From positions 1-64,000 of the forward strand of contig NZ_FOKG01000019.1 of the NCBI RefSeq assembly GCF_900111885.1: a DNA stretch of 64,000 nucleotides. The letters are read 5' to 3'. Positions 1 to 11,921 of this stretch are shown piece after piece. Numbering within the stretch: the first letter of the stretch is position 1; the number at the start of each line of letters is the position of its first letter. Under the pieces are notes generated by a model, which was not told the DNA's origin, did no database searches, and saw nothing but the letters and a program-made list of their open reading frames with translations. The translations under genes and the position numbers were made by a program. Source of the DNA: Amycolatopsis marina. Its GTDB lineage: Bacteria; Actinomycetota; Actinomycetes; Mycobacteriales; Pseudonocardiaceae.

Positions 1-160
1 CACCACCGGAAATCCGGCCAAACCACACGTGATACACCACCACCAACAACGCAGCCAACGCCCGCAACCCCTGCAACTCAGGCCGAAAACGCCGAACGGC
101 AGCCGTGGACGGAGGCGTCGGCTGTATCGGTGGGCGATCGGCCAGTCGCAGCTGGTCCAC
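1..160 (-). CDS. Acyltransferase-3 (OafA/YrhL-like) membrane protein, 5' end only
   Basis: Reading the minus strand from a GTG at 160 gives 53 codons that run off the left edge. Residues after an N-terminal Pro/Thr-rich stretch read RFRPELQGLRALAALLVV followed by VYHVWF. This is the hallmark first membrane segment of the acyltransferase-3 family, with the conserved R-x-E-L-x-G-L-R-A-L motif and the catalytic-type histidine. Family members O-acylate cell-surface glycans or secreted metabolites from the membrane. An AAAGG ribosome site sits 7 nt before the GTG, supporting the start. The remaining ~9-10 membrane segments are outside the window, so the substrate cannot be inferred. The gene is divergent from argA. 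Confidence 0.8.
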   Translation of the reverse strand, partial: MDQLRLADRPPIQPTPPSTAAVRRFRPELQGLRALAALLVVVYHVWFGRISGG

Positions 161-329
161 CTGGATACCTTTCGTAAGGCGCGTGCCACTGACCGCGTCA
201 TCAGTTGAGGTGACGGGATCATTACATTGCTGCGTACCGGCCCCCCAACAGGGGTACCCGCACCGTGTGTCCAGGGGGCCAAGGGAGGGACGACGGCCAC
301 CGGGTGGCGCCGGATGAGGGCGGGCTAAG

Positions 330-899
330 TTGACGTTCGTGGTCTCCCAAGCAGCAGGGGTGTCGGTGCGCCGTGCCCGGATCGCCGATGTTCGCACGAT
401 CAAGTCCCTCGTCGACTCCGACGCGGGGCGGGTGCTCCTGGAGAAGGAGCTCATCACGCTCTACGAGGACGTGCAGGAGTTCTGGGTCGCCGAGCTGGAC
501 GGACGGGTCGTGGGCTGCGGTGCGCTACACGTGCTCTGGGAGGACCTCGCCGAGATCCGCACGGTCGCGGTCGACCGGGCTGTCCGAGGCCGCGGCGTCG
601 GGCACGCGCTGGTGGGCGCGCTGATCGACCTGGCCGACGAGCTGGGCCTCACCCGGATCTTCGTGCTCACGTTCGAGACCCAGTTCTTCGCCAGGCATGG
701 CTTCACCGAGATCGACGGCACCCCCGTTCCGCGTGAGGTCTATGAGGAAATGCGCCGCTCACCGGATACCGGAGTGGCGGAGTTTCTCGACCTCCCGCTG
801 GTCAAACCGAACACGTTGGGCAACACGCGAATGCTGCTGCACCTCGACGGCGGGCGGCATCGGCAGGTGAATCACCCGCATCACCCGCCAGAGGACTGA
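330..899 (+). CDS. argA: Amino-acid N-acetyltransferase (N-acetylglutamate synthase type), ArgA
   Basis: A GNAT-fold enzyme of 189 residues that matches, from memory, M. tuberculosis Rv2747. Rv2747 acetylates L-glutamate/glutamine as the first committed step of arginine synthesis. Diagnostic stretches are SLVDSDAGRVLLEKELITLY near the N-terminus, FWVAELDGRVVGCGALHVLW, the acetyl-CoA loop VRGRGVGHAL, and FFARHGFTEIDGTPV. The neighbourhood also matches: in M. tuberculosis Rv2747 adjoins ftsK (Rv2748c), and here only a small secreted phospholipase gene separates them. The start is uncertain. TTG at 330 is used, and in-frame GTG codons at 339 and 360 are alternatives. The C-terminal His/Pro-rich tail is longer than in Rv2747. 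Confidence 0.85.
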   Translation: MTFVVSQAAGVSVRRARIADVRTIKSLVDSDAGRVLLEKELITLYEDVQEFWVAELDGRVVGCGALHVLWEDLAEIRTVAVDRAVRGRGVGHALVGALIDLADELGLTRIFVLTFETQFFARHGFTEIDGTPVPREVYEEMRRSPDTGVAEFLDLPLVKPNTLGNTRMLLHLDGGRHRQVNHPHHPPED

Positions 900-995
900 A
901 ATTCACCAGGTATCCGCCACTCGGTGGTAGAAGAACCGGCGGCCGGGCTCAAAACTGATCAGACCTGTTCACCTGATCAGCGAGGGAGCCCATCC

Positions 996-1430
996 ATGAC
1001 CGCGACAGCTCGTTTCACTCGCAGACTGGCCGGTACCACCGCTATCGCCGCGAGCATCATGCTCGCCGGCGGCACCGCACAGGCCGCTGACATTCCGTCC
1101 GTGACCGACCAGTACCTCTACAGCACCTCGCTGTCCTCGTTCAGCCAGATCCGCAACGATCGGCCGTACCCGACACAGCTGGACTGGTCCTCCGACGCCT
1201 GCTCGTGGTCGCCGGACCGGCCACTGGGCTACGACTTCACCCGCGCCTGCCACCGGCATGACTTCGGCTACCGCAACTACAAGCGGCAGAACCGGTTCTC
1301 CGAGTCCGCCCGCAAACGCATCGACGACAAATTCTACTCCGACATGAAGACGATCTGCGCGGGCCGCTGGGCATGCAACAGCGCCGCCTGGACCTACTAC
1401 AAGGCGGTCCGCCAGTTCGGCGCGAGCTGA
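996..1430 (+). CDS. Secreted prokaryotic phospholipase A2
   Basis: Small secreted lipase-like protein of 144 residues. ATG 996 is chosen because GAGGGAG lies just upstream and the protein then begins with a typical signal peptide: basic MTATARFTRR, hydrophobic core, AQA cleavage motif. The mature part contains ACSWSPDRPLGYDFTRAC and then RHDFGYRNYK, which carries the catalytic His-Asp pair of the Streptomyces violaceoruber-type phospholipase A2. Two pairs of cysteines (two around the active site, two near the C-terminus) fit the family's disulfides. It should hydrolyse the sn-2 ester of phospholipids outside the cell with calcium. It is convergent with ftsK and not part of a visible operon. 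Confidence 0.88.
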   Translation: MTATARFTRRLAGTTAIAASIMLAGGTAQAADIPSVTDQYLYSTSLSSFSQIRNDRPYPTQLDWSSDACSWSPDRPLGYDFTRACHRHDFGYRNYKRQNRFSESARKRIDDKFYSDMKTICAGRWACNSAAWTYYKAVRQFGAS

Positions 1431-1500
1431 GGGAGCACTCAGTCCTCGGCTCTGTCCACCCAGCGCGCGCCATCCAGCGCCACTGCTGAACAGCTTCCGT

Positions 1501-4014
1501 TCAGTCCTCGGCGGAGTCCGGGTCGGGTCCGCCGCCACGGATCATGTAGAGCACGGAGTCCAGTTCCTCGGGCTTGATGAGGACGTCCCTCGCCTTCGAC
1601 CCTTCGGACGGCCCGACCACTCCACGGCTCTCCAGCAGGTCCATCAGCCTGCCCGCCTTGGCGAAGCCGACGCGTAGCTTGCGCTGCAGCATCGAGGTCG
1701 AGCCGAACTGGGAGGTCACCACCAGCTCCGCCGCCTGCAGCAGCACGTCGAGGTCGTCGCCGATCTCGGGGTCGATGTCCTTCTTCTCACCGGACTTGGC
1801 CGCGGTGACCCCGTCGGTGTACTCCGGCTGGGCCTGGTCCTTGGTGAAGTTGACGACGCCGGAGATCTCCTCGTCGCTGACGAACGCCCCCTGCACCCGG
1901 ATCGGCTTGCCCGCCCCCATCGGCAGGTAGAGCGCGTCACCCATGCCGATCAGCTTCTCGGCGCCGGGCTGGTCCAGGATCACTCTGGAGTCGGTCAGCG
2001 AGGAGGTGGCGAACGCCAGCCTGGAGGGCACGTTCGTCTTGATCAGCCCGGTCACCACGTCCACCGAGGGCCGTTGCGTGGCGAGCACGAGGTGAATGCC
2101 GGCGGCCCGCGCCTTCTGCGTGATCCGGACGATCGCGTCCTCGACGTCGCGTGGCGCGGTCATCATCAGATCGGCGAGCTCGTCGACGATGGCCATGATG
2201 TAGGGGTAGGGCCGGTACTCCCGCTCGCTGCCGGGCGGCGCGGTGATGTCACCGGACCGGACCTTCGAGTTGAAGTCGTCGATGTGCCGGACCCGGTTGG
2301 CCTGCATGTCCTGGTAGCGCTGCTCCATCTCCTCGACCAGCCAGGCCAGCGCCGCAGCGGCCTTCTTCGGCTGGGTGATGATGGGCGTGATCAGGTGTGG
2401 AATGCCCTCGTACGGGGTCAGTTCGACCATCTTCGGGTCGATCAGGATCATCCGGCACTCGTCCGGCGTCGCGCGCGAGAGCAGGGACACCAGCATCGAG
2501 TTGACGAAGCTCGACTTACCGGAACCGGTCGAGCCCGCCACCAGCAGATGCGGCATCTTCGTCAGGTTCGCGGTGACGAAATGTCCCTCGATGTCCTTGC
2601 CGAGCCCGATGACCATCGGGTGGTTGTCCTTGGCCGCCTTGGGCGAGCGCAGCACGTCACCGAGGCGCACCATCTCCCGGTCGGAGTTCGGCACCTCGAT
2701 CCCGACCGCTGACTTGCCGGGAATCGGTGCGAGCAACCGGACGTTGTCCGTGGCCGCCGCGTACGCGATGTTCTTCGTCAGCGCGGTGATCTTCTCGACC
2801 TTCACGCCGGGGCCGAGTTCGACCTCGTAACGGGTCACTGTCGGGCCTCGGGTGAACCCGGTGACCTGGGCGTCGATGTTGAACTGCTCCAAGACCCCGG
2901 TGATCGCGTCGATCATGGAGTCGTTGGCCTTGCTGCGGGTCTTCGGCGCCTCACCGAGCGGCAGGAGTTCGGGTGGCGGCAGCGTGTAGTCCCCCTCGAC
3001 CGCCCGCATGACACTGAGCGCGGGTTCCGCCTTGCGCTGCTTCTCCGGCGGCGCGGCGGGCTTGGCCTTAGGAGCGCGCGGCGGTTCGGGCACCTCGGCG
3101 TTGTCGGGGGTCCCGAGGGTCGCGCGGGATTCGGCGGCCGCGTCCGCCGCGGCCGCCGAGCCCTGCCTGCGCCGGGAGGGCTTGCGCAGGCGGACGGCCG
3201 AAGGGTCCGCGCCGGTGACGTCCGCACCGTCGGTCTTCGCGTCCTTGACGGCCTCGCGTTCGGCGCGGACGGCCTCCAGTTCGTCCGGGTCGAGTCCCCA
3301 TTCGCGCAGACGCTGGGGCACCTGACGGACGGGGGTACCGGTGAAGATCAGCACTCCGTAGCCGAGCACGAGGACGAGCAGGGGCGCCGCGACCCAGGGA
3401 GTGACCCCCCTGGCCAGCAGGTCGCCGGAGAACCAGCCGAACCAGCCCCCCGCGTACATCTGGTCCTCGCCGCCCTGGGGCCGGCCGTTGAACAGATGCA
3501 GCAGGCCGAGCACCGACAGCGTCACCAGCAGTGTGCCGATGACCATCCGCGGCCGGGTCTCCGGCTGCGGTTCCGAGCGCATGAGGACCACCGCGACGAC
3601 CAACAGCGCCAGCGGCAGGGTGACGGCTCCGGCGCCCAGCACACTGCGGGTCCCGATGGCGACCCACTGCCCGATCGGTCCCGCCGCCTGCCACCAGACG
3701 CCCACGGCGGCGATGAGGCCGATGCCGATCAGGCCGAGTGCGAGCCCGTCCCTGCGGTGCTCGGGTTCGAGGTCACGGCCACGGCCTACGGTCCGCGCCA
3801 GGCCACCCGCACCTTTGGCCAGCAGATTCCAACCGCCCCGGACGGCCTGCCCGAACGCCCCGCCGGAGGAGCGGGAGCGTCTGCGCGGAGCGGGCTTCCG
3901 AGCCGCGGGCCGGGACCTGCTGGAACCGCGTGAGTTCCGCGCGGGCGCCTTCTTGCCGCCGCGCGACGTGCCTCTCCCCCGCGCCCGTCCCTTCGTCACC
4001 GACCCGCTAGCCAT
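1501..4014 (-). CDS. ftsK: DNA translocase FtsK/SpoIIIE
   Basis: Septal DNA pump of 837 residues that moves chromosome termini during division and activates dimer resolution. An Arg/Lys/Ser-rich N-terminal tail (1-80) precedes about four membrane segments (roughly 90-108, 117-145, 158-176, 204-226). A charged Ala/Pro linker follows (230-340), then the motor domain with Walker A GSTGSGKS (494-501) and Walker B IMAIVDELADLM (606-617). The C-terminal winged-helix gamma domain, which reads KOPS/SRS-type polarity sequences, occupies about 760-837. Length is normal for actinobacterial FtsK. The gene stands alone, convergent with the phospholipase gene and divergent from the plsC-like gene. Confidence 0.97.
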   Translation of the reverse strand: MASGSVTKGRARGRGTSRGGKKAPARNSRGSSRSRPAARKPAPRRRSRSSGGAFGQAVRGGWNLLAKGAGGLARTVGRGRDLEPEHRRDGLALGLIGIGLIAAVGVWWQAAGPIGQWVAIGTRSVLGAGAVTLPLALLVVAVVLMRSEPQPETRPRMVIGTLLVTLSVLGLLHLFNGRPQGGEDQMYAGGWFGWFSGDLLARGVTPWVAAPLLVLVLGYGVLIFTGTPVRQVPQRLREWGLDPDELEAVRAEREAVKDAKTDGADVTGADPSAVRLRKPSRRRQGSAAAADAAAESRATLGTPDNAEVPEPPRAPKAKPAAPPEKQRKAEPALSVMRAVEGDYTLPPPELLPLGEAPKTRSKANDSMIDAITGVLEQFNIDAQVTGFTRGPTVTRYEVELGPGVKVEKITALTKNIAYAAATDNVRLLAPIPGKSAVGIEVPNSDREMVRLGDVLRSPKAAKDNHPMVIGLGKDIEGHFVTANLTKMPHLLVAGSTGSGKSSFVNSMLVSLLSRATPDECRMILIDPKMVELTPYEGIPHLITPIITQPKKAAAALAWLVEEMEQRYQDMQANRVRHIDDFNSKVRSGDITAPPGSEREYRPYPYIMAIVDELADLMMTAPRDVEDAIVRITQKARAAGIHLVLATQRPSVDVVTGLIKTNVPSRLAFATSSLTDSRVILDQPGAEKLIGMGDALYLPMGAGKPIRVQGAFVSDEEISGVVNFTKDQAQPEYTDGVTAAKSGEKKDIDPEIGDDLDVLLQAAELVVTSQFGSTSMLQRKLRVGFAKAGRLMDLLESRGVVGPSEGSKARDVLIKPEELDSVLYMIRGGGPDPDSAED

Positions 4015-4160
4015 GTCTCTACGGTAACCGCCAGAGCGCAGTCTTCACCGCAGACACACGGGCACCAGGGAACACGGGTACCCCGGCAGCCACTGGAATC
4101 ACAGCGCGTCAATGCGGGAGGGCCATCGGGCAACCCTTCGCGTCATGCCATGCTCTGCTC

Positions 4161-4994
4161 ATGTTCGCGCTCCAAAAGAATGACGACGAGCCGACACGCC
4201 GTGGCGGGAAAGCACGGGCGGGGAACCGTACGCCGCCGATCTGGCGGGCGATGCTCACCGTCGACGCGGGCCTGGTGCGAATGGCCGGCAGGCTGCGGGT
4301 CACCGGTGAGGTTCCGGCCGACCTGTACGGCAGGCCACTGCTGATGGCGGCGAACCACATCGGCGTGTTCGACGCGTTCGTACTCATGGCGGCCTGCCGC
4401 AGGATCGGCCTCGCCCCGCGCTTCCTGATGGCGGGTGGTCTGCTCGACGCCCCCGTGCTCGGTCCGGCCCTGCGCGCCAGCGGCCATCTCAGGGTGGACC
4501 GGGGCAAGGCCTCGGCCATCGAGCAGTTCGCCGCGGCGGCCGAAGCACTGCGGGAAGCGCACGCTCCGATCATCGTCTACCCGGAGGGCCGCATCAGCCA
4601 CGACAGTGGACTGTGGCCGGAGCGCGGCAAGACCGGGGCCGCGCGGCTGGCTCTCGCCTCCGGTGTGCCGGTGATCCCGATCAGTCAGTGGGGCGCGCAC
4701 GAGGCGGTGTACTGGGGTACCGAAACGGTCAGCGGACCGGCCGACCTCGTGCCGTTGGCCCGGTCCGGACTGACCGCCCCGGTGCGCAGGCCGACGTTCC
4801 AGGTGCATTTCGGCGCTCCGGTTGACCTCTCGGAGTTCACCGAGGGCAAGCCCGGTAGCGGGGTCAAGGCCCACGCGAAGATCATGCGGGCGATCACCGA
4901 GGGGCTCGTGCCGCTGCGCAGGGACGAGCCGGACGTCCCCCGCTTCCGAGACCCCACCCGGCCGACGGACACGAGGAGCCCCTGGCGGCCGTAA
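4161..4994 (+). CDS. 1-acyl-glycerol-3-phosphate acyltransferase (PlsC family)
   Basis: Membrane-associated acyltransferase of 277 residues of the PlsC/LPLAT superfamily, expected to transfer a fatty acyl group to a lysophospholipid-type acceptor. Block I is NHIGVFD (65-71), the NHx4D catalytic motif. Block III is YPEGRIS (140-146), for phosphate binding. A basic N-terminus precedes the domain. The C-terminal tail after about residue 240 is Arg/Pro-rich and not part of the fold. There is no good ribosome site before ATG 4161, so the true start could differ slightly. It is divergent from ftsK. The exact acceptor (lysophosphatidate versus another glycolipid) cannot be told from sequence. Confidence 0.88.
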   Translation: MFALQKNDDEPTRRGGKARAGNRTPPIWRAMLTVDAGLVRMAGRLRVTGEVPADLYGRPLLMAANHIGVFDAFVLMAACRRIGLAPRFLMAGGLLDAPVLGPALRASGHLRVDRGKASAIEQFAAAAEALREAHAPIIVYPEGRISHDSGLWPERGKTGAARLALASGVPVIPISQWGAHEAVYWGTETVSGPADLVPLARSGLTAPVRRPTFQVHFGAPVDLSEFTEGKPGSGVKAHAKIMRAITEGLVPLRRDEPDVPRFRDPTRPTDTRSPWRP

Positions 4995-5077
4995 CCCTCG
5001 TACCAGCAATCGGGGGTTATGAGAAACACGTCGAAAACCGCTACTGCGGGAGCAGGGCGGGGACATACGCTCTCGGC

Positions 5078-6073
5078 GTGGCCACCGATGTCTCCCTCCC
5101 CACGGCTCCCGTGCTCACCAGCCGGGCGCGCGGTATCGCACTGATCCTCATCGCCTCGGTCTGCTTCGGCAGCTCGGGGGCGATCGGCAAACCCGCGATG
5201 ATCGCCGGGCTCTCGCCCGAACAGGTCGCGGCCGCGCGAATCGGGTTGTCGGCCCTGGTGCTGCTGGTCGGTGTCGGACTGTTCCGGCCCGCGCTGCTGC
5301 GGGTTCGCCGGGGCGAGTGGCGCCTGCTGATCGGATACGGGCTGCTCGGCGTCGCCGGGGTCCAGTTGTTCTATTTCGTGGCCGCGTCGCGGATCCCCGT
5401 GGGCATCGCGATCCTGCTGGAGTTCACCTCACCCGTGCTGGTCGCCCTGTGGGTGCGGTTCGTGCGGCGGGTGCGGCTGCCTCGGCTGATGTGGGTGGGT
5501 ACGGCACTCGCGATGGTCGGGCTCGGCATGGTCGCGCAGGTCGGACAGGGTCTGCGGCTGGACGCACTCGGCCTGCTGGCCGGTGTCGGGGCCGCGCTGT
5601 GTTCCGCCGCGTATTTCCTGCTCGGCGAGCACGGGGTGTCCACCCGGCACCCGCTGGGCATGGTCACGTGGGGCATGATCGTGGGCGCCGCCGCCGTGTG
5701 CCTGGTCGCCCCGCCGTGGACGATCCCGGCCGACGTGCTCACCGCGCCCGCGGACTTCGGGCCGTGGCGTCCGCCGGTCTGGAGCCTGCTGATCGCGGTG
5801 GCCCTGTTCTCCACTGTGCTCGCCTACCTCGCCGGGATCACCGCGTTGCGCCACCTGCCGGTGTCAGCGGCGAGTGTGCTGGCGCTGCTGGAGCCCCTGG
5901 TCGCCACGGCGGCCGCCTGGGTCCTGCTCGGCGAGGCACTCACCCTCCTGCAGATCGCCGGCGCCGTGGTGCTGCTCGGCGGCGCGCTGATCGTGCAACT
6001 GACCTCCCCCGGCAAGGAGGCCACCACCCCCGCGACCACCGGCGAGCCGCTCCCAATCCGCCACCCTGAGTAG
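5078..6073 (+). CDS. EamA/RhtA-type drug/metabolite transporter
   Basis: Inner-membrane permease of 331 residues, with ten predicted helices arranged as two EamA repeats of five. The first repeat starts near GIALILIASVCFGSSGAIGK and the second near LDALGLLAGVGAALCSAAYF. RhtA-like members export amino acids such as threonine or homoserine, or small metabolites; the substrate here is unknown. GTG 5078 is used, since no better ribosome site is visible. The C-terminal about 25 residues are a polar, Thr/Pro-rich tail. The gene is convergent with rnj, and a strong hairpin separates the two. Confidence 0.85.
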   Translation: MATDVSLPTAPVLTSRARGIALILIASVCFGSSGAIGKPAMIAGLSPEQVAAARIGLSALVLLVGVGLFRPALLRVRRGEWRLLIGYGLLGVAGVQLFYFVAASRIPVGIAILLEFTSPVLVALWVRFVRRVRLPRLMWVGTALAMVGLGMVAQVGQGLRLDALGLLAGVGAALCSAAYFLLGEHGVSTRHPLGMVTWGMIVGAAAVCLVAPPWTIPADVLTAPADFGPWRPPVWSLLIAVALFSTVLAYLAGITALRHLPVSAASVLALLEPLVATAAAWVLLGEALTLLQIAGAVVLLGGALIVQLTSPGKEATTPATTGEPLPIRHPE

Positions 6074-6088
6074 CGACAAGGAACGTTT

Positions 6089-6133
6089 CCAATGTGGCAT
6101 TGGGGACGTTCAAGTTCCCCAATGCCACATTGG
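6089..6133. repeat. 18-bp inverted repeat / hairpin between convergent genes
   Basis: The arms CCAATGTGGCATTGGGGA (6089-6106) and its exact reverse complement (6116-6133) surround a 9-nt loop. The segment CATTGGGGAC recurs right after the right arm. Location between convergent EamA and rnj genes fits a bidirectional terminator. The length and perfection of the arms also fit a small mobile palindromic element. Confidence 0.85.
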
Positions 6134-6151
6134 GGACATCCCCCGAGGGCC

Positions 6152-9006
<2,855 letters not shown>

Positions 9007-10557
9007 CTAACGCACCTGCGTCCAGTTCAGTCCATCGAGCTGGCCGCCCCCGCGGTCCGACAGCATGCAGTAGACCCTGCGGGTGAGATCGTTCGCGTTG
9101 TCCCCCCGCGCCTCCCATGCATCCTTGTACGGAATGAGCGCCTGGTAGCTCAGCCCTGCCCGCTTTTGCGCGGGCACCTTCTCCGAGTGAAACGCCATCG
9201 AACAGGCGCTCTCCGCGAAAACGCGCAACCGTGCGGGGTCCGGGTAGGCGGCCTTCGCCGTGTCCGAGGAGGCACGGCTGTTGTAGAACACGACCACCGA
9301 CTCGAAGTATTCGGAGTCGTGCGACCCGTCGCACTCGATCCAGTTGTTCGAGACGATCGACCGGCCCTGCTCAAGCGGGACGTTCAGGCATCCGTTGCTG
9401 CTGGTTTCGAAACTCGGGATGTCGGCGCCGGACGCCCCGTAGGTCATGGTCGGCTTCATCGCGTCGTCGACGGCCGGTCCGAAGATCCACTTGCCCAGGA
9501 AGGTCCCTGCGGCCAGCAGCGCCACCGCCGCCAGCACGCCGCCGATCAGCAGACCGTTGCGCTTGGCCTTGCTCCCCGGCCCGGCCGGGGCGGGCCCGGA
9601 CATGACGTGTCCCGCGACCATCGTCTGCGGCGGCGGCGGCTGCTGCCCCGGGTAGACCGAGGTCGGCATGCCACCCGACGGGGTGGACTGGCCATGCTGC
9701 CCAGCGGCCATCGACAGCAGTCCACCGGCCTGCTCCGCGGTGATCCGCGCCTCCGGTGTGGAGATCAGCAGGCCCATGATGGCCGAGGCCAGCGGCCCCT
9801 GCGCGTGGGTCAGGTACGGCACCTCGTTCATGATCGCGTGCAGCGTGGCGGCCGTGCTGCTGCGCTCGAACGCGACCGTGCCCTCAACGGCGAAGTACAA
9901 CGTCGCGCCCAGCGCCCAAAGGTCCGAGGCGGGCATCGCCTCGCGGCCGGCCACCCGTTCCGGTGCCATGAACGCGGGCGAACCGACCAGCATGCCGCTG
10001 GTGGTGAGCCGCGGGTCGTCGACCGCCTGGGCGATCCCGAAGTCGGTGAGCTTCACCCGGCCGGTCGAGGTCACCATGATGTTGCCCGGCTTGACGTCCC
10101 GGTGCACGATGCCGGCCTGATGCGCGGCACGCAGCGCCGAGAGCACCTGGTCACCGACCATGGCAACCTGGTGCGGCGCCAGGGGGCCGTTGCGGCGCAC
10201 CAGGTCCGACAGGGTGGGCGCCTCGACGAGTTCCATCACGATGTAAGTGGTGTCGGCATCGGTGACGACGTCGTACACCGTCACGACGGCGGGATCGTTG
10301 AGCCTGCCGCCGGTGCGCACCTCACGCAGTACCCGCTCCTGGAACACCCCGGCGTCCTCGGCACCCTCGGGCAACCGCAGTTCCTTCACGGCCACGTGCC
10401 TGCCGATGACCGTGTCCTCGGCCCGCCAGACCACGCCCATGCCGCCCCGGCCGAGTTCACCCATCAGCGCGTAGCGGCCGGCGATCACCCGCTGCGCGGC
10501 CCCGGCATTCGGCGTGGTCTGCGTGGTCCGGGTCTGCTGCCCCTGCTCGTCGGTCAC
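9007..10557 (-). CDS. Membrane serine/threonine protein kinase (PknB-like)
   Basis: Receptor-type kinase of 516 residues. The cytosolic kinase domain (about 28-270) has the glycine loop GRGGMG (36-41), ATP-binding K58, catalytic HRDVKPGN (152-159), DFG (172-174) and APE (198-200). A Pro/Gln-rich juxtamembrane linker leads to one membrane helix at about 334-354. An extracellular domain of about 155 residues follows, carrying four cysteines (in NGCLN, IECDG, SACSM and YCMLS) that could form two disulfides. It lacks the PASTA repeats of PknB itself, so its ligand differs. It is co-oriented with dapA but separated by 135 nt, so co-transcription is possible but unproven. Confidence 0.93.
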   Translation of the reverse strand: MTDEQGQQTRTTQTTPNAGAAQRVIAGRYALMGELGRGGMGVVWRAEDTVIGRHVAVKELRLPEGAEDAGVFQERVLREVRTGGRLNDPAVVTVYDVVTDADTTYIVMELVEAPTLSDLVRRNGPLAPHQVAMVGDQVLSALRAAHQAGIVHRDVKPGNIMVTSTGRVKLTDFGIAQAVDDPRLTTSGMLVGSPAFMAPERVAGREAMPASDLWALGATLYFAVEGTVAFERSSTAATLHAIMNEVPYLTHAQGPLASAIMGLLISTPEARITAEQAGGLLSMAAGQHGQSTPSGGMPTSVYPGQQPPPPQTMVAGHVMSGPAPAGPGSKAKRNGLLIGGVLAAVALLAAGTFLGKWIFGPAVDDAMKPTMTYGASGADIPSFETSSNGCLNVPLEQGRSIVSNNWIECDGSHDSEYFESVVVFYNSRASSDTAKAAYPDPARLRVFAESACSMAFHSEKVPAQKRAGLSYQALIPYKDAWEARGDNANDLTRRVYCMLSDRGGGQLDGLNWTQVR

Positions 10558-10638
10558 CGGCGGCGCCCCTCCTCGTGTTGTCGGCCGAGATCGTAGCGGC
10601 GAGCCGTGCCGCCCACTTCCGCCTCGGCGAAATCGGCG

Positions 10639-11043
10639 TCAGGCGCCGTTGACGTCATCGACCTCGTGTCCGGCCGCCCGCAGCGCCGTGACCGCCCGCG
10701 ACAGGTCCGCCGCCTTCACCAGAACGTGATCGGTGTCGAATGTGGACAGTGTGAACAACGCGACACCCGCCGAGGCCAGTTCGCTGGACAACGCCGCGAT
10801 GATCCCGGTCAGCGTGAACGCGAGCGGGCCACGGACCGTGAGCAGCCGCCAGTCCGTGTCGACCGTCGCCGTCTCCGGCGCCCGGGCGGCAGGGCAGACG
10901 ACGGACAGCTCACCCGGAGTGCGGGTGATGGAGACCAGTCCGGGTTCGGCCGGGTCGAGCAGGCCGGCCGGAACCGGGGTGGCACGGTCCAGCCGGGCGA
11001 CGGCGTACTCCCCCGGCTGGACGTCGATCGCGAGCCGTTTCAC
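10639..11043 (-). CDS. ACT-domain (CASTOR/ACT_7-like) protein
   Basis: Small cytosolic protein of 134 residues whose C-terminal half (WRLLTVRGPLAFTLTGIIAA, then LSSELASAGVALFTLSTFDT) has the beta-alpha-beta pattern of an ACT domain. This fold usually binds amino acids. The N-terminal half resembles the paired domain of aspartate-kinase-like or CASTOR-type sensors. The GTG start at 11043 abuts the thyX stop with no gap, implying co-transcription and likely coupled translation. No catalytic residues are visible, so a ligand-sensing role is inferred rather than shown. Confidence 0.8.
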   Translation of the reverse strand: MKRLAIDVQPGEYAVARLDRATPVPAGLLDPAEPGLVSITRTPGELSVVCPAARAPETATVDTDWRLLTVRGPLAFTLTGIIAALSSELASAGVALFTLSTFDTDHVLVKAADLSRAVTALRAAGHEVDDVNGA

Positions 11044-11796
11044 TCAGCCCTCACTGACCTTCGGGCTCGAGGCGACCTCGGTGCCGTCGGGCAGAACGGA
11101 GATGGTGAAGTCGGCGAACACGTTCTCCGCCACCTTCTGCAACTGGCGCAGGCACTCCACGGCCAGTGCGCGGATCTCCACGTCCGCCTGCTCGGTCGCC
11201 CGCATCGCGATGAAGTGGCGCCAGGCGCGGTAGTTCCCGGTGACGACGATCCGGGTCTCGGTGGCGTTCGGCAGGATCGCGCGGGCGGCCTGTCGTGCCT
11301 GCTTGCGGCGCAGCGTGGCGCTCGGCGCGTCGGCGAACTTCTCCTCCAGACCGGCGAGCAGGTCGGTGTAGGCATCGACACTGGCCTGCGCCGCGGCCAG
11401 GAACTTCTCGTGCAGCTCGGGGTCCTCGGCGATCACCTCCGGCTCCACGAACGCCGCGTTGCGCTCGGGAACGTACCGCTGGGAGAGCTGGGAATAGGAG
11501 AAGTGGCGGTGCCTGATCAACTCGTGGGTCAGGGACCGGGAGATCCCGGTGATGTAGAACGACACCGAACCGTGCTCCAGCACGGACAGGTGTCCGACCT
11601 CGATGATGTGGTCGAGGTAGCCGGAGTTGGTGGCCGTCTTGGGATTCGGCTTCTTCCACGACTGGTAGCACGCCCGGCCGGCGAACTCCGCGAGCGCCGC
11701 GCCGCCGTCGGCGTCGGTGGACCACGGTACGTCCTCCGGTGGAAAGAACTCCGTCTTAGCGATCAACTGGACCTTCGGTGACACCGTCTCGGCCAC
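11044..11796 (-). CDS. thyX: FAD-dependent thymidylate synthase
   Basis: Flavin-dependent enzyme that methylates dUMP to dTMP using methylene-tetrahydrofolate and NADPH. The signature [14 protein letters not shown] occupies residues 95-108, matching the RHRxxSxxxxSxRY ThyX motif. The GTG at 11796 follows AAAGGAG by 7 nt and gives 250 residues, exactly the length of M. tuberculosis ThyX. The frame stays open further upstream but lacks a ribosome site there. It is followed without a gap by the ACT-domain gene. The upstream intergenic region is shared with the divergent RHH gene and contains repeated octamers. Confidence 0.96.
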   Translation of the reverse strand: MAETVSPKVQLIAKTEFFPPEDVPWSTDADGGAALAEFAGRACYQSWKKPNPKTATNSGYLDHIIEVGHLSVLEHGSVSFYITGISRSLTHELIRHRHFSYSQLSQRYVPERNAAFVEPEVIAEDPELHEKFLAAAQASVDAYTDLLAGLEEKFADAPSATLRRKQARQAARAILPNATETRIVVTGNYRAWRHFIAMRATEQADVEIRALAVECLRQLQKVAENVFADFTISVLPDGTEVASSPKVSEG

Positions 11797-11921
11797 GTGC
11801 GCACTCCTTTCCTGCGGGACTGCTCCCCGCACCCGGGTTCCCTGCGGGTCCGCCCGGGCCGCTCCCCTGTTCCGCTGCTGGACAGGGCGAAGCGTAGTCG
11901 CCGTCGCAGGAGCGGCACCCG

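Noticed and set aside
105-317. A 70-codon plus-strand open frame at the left edge
   Set aside because: It has low-complexity Arg/Ser/Pro composition, no ribosome site, and lies over the antisense of the acyltransferase start.
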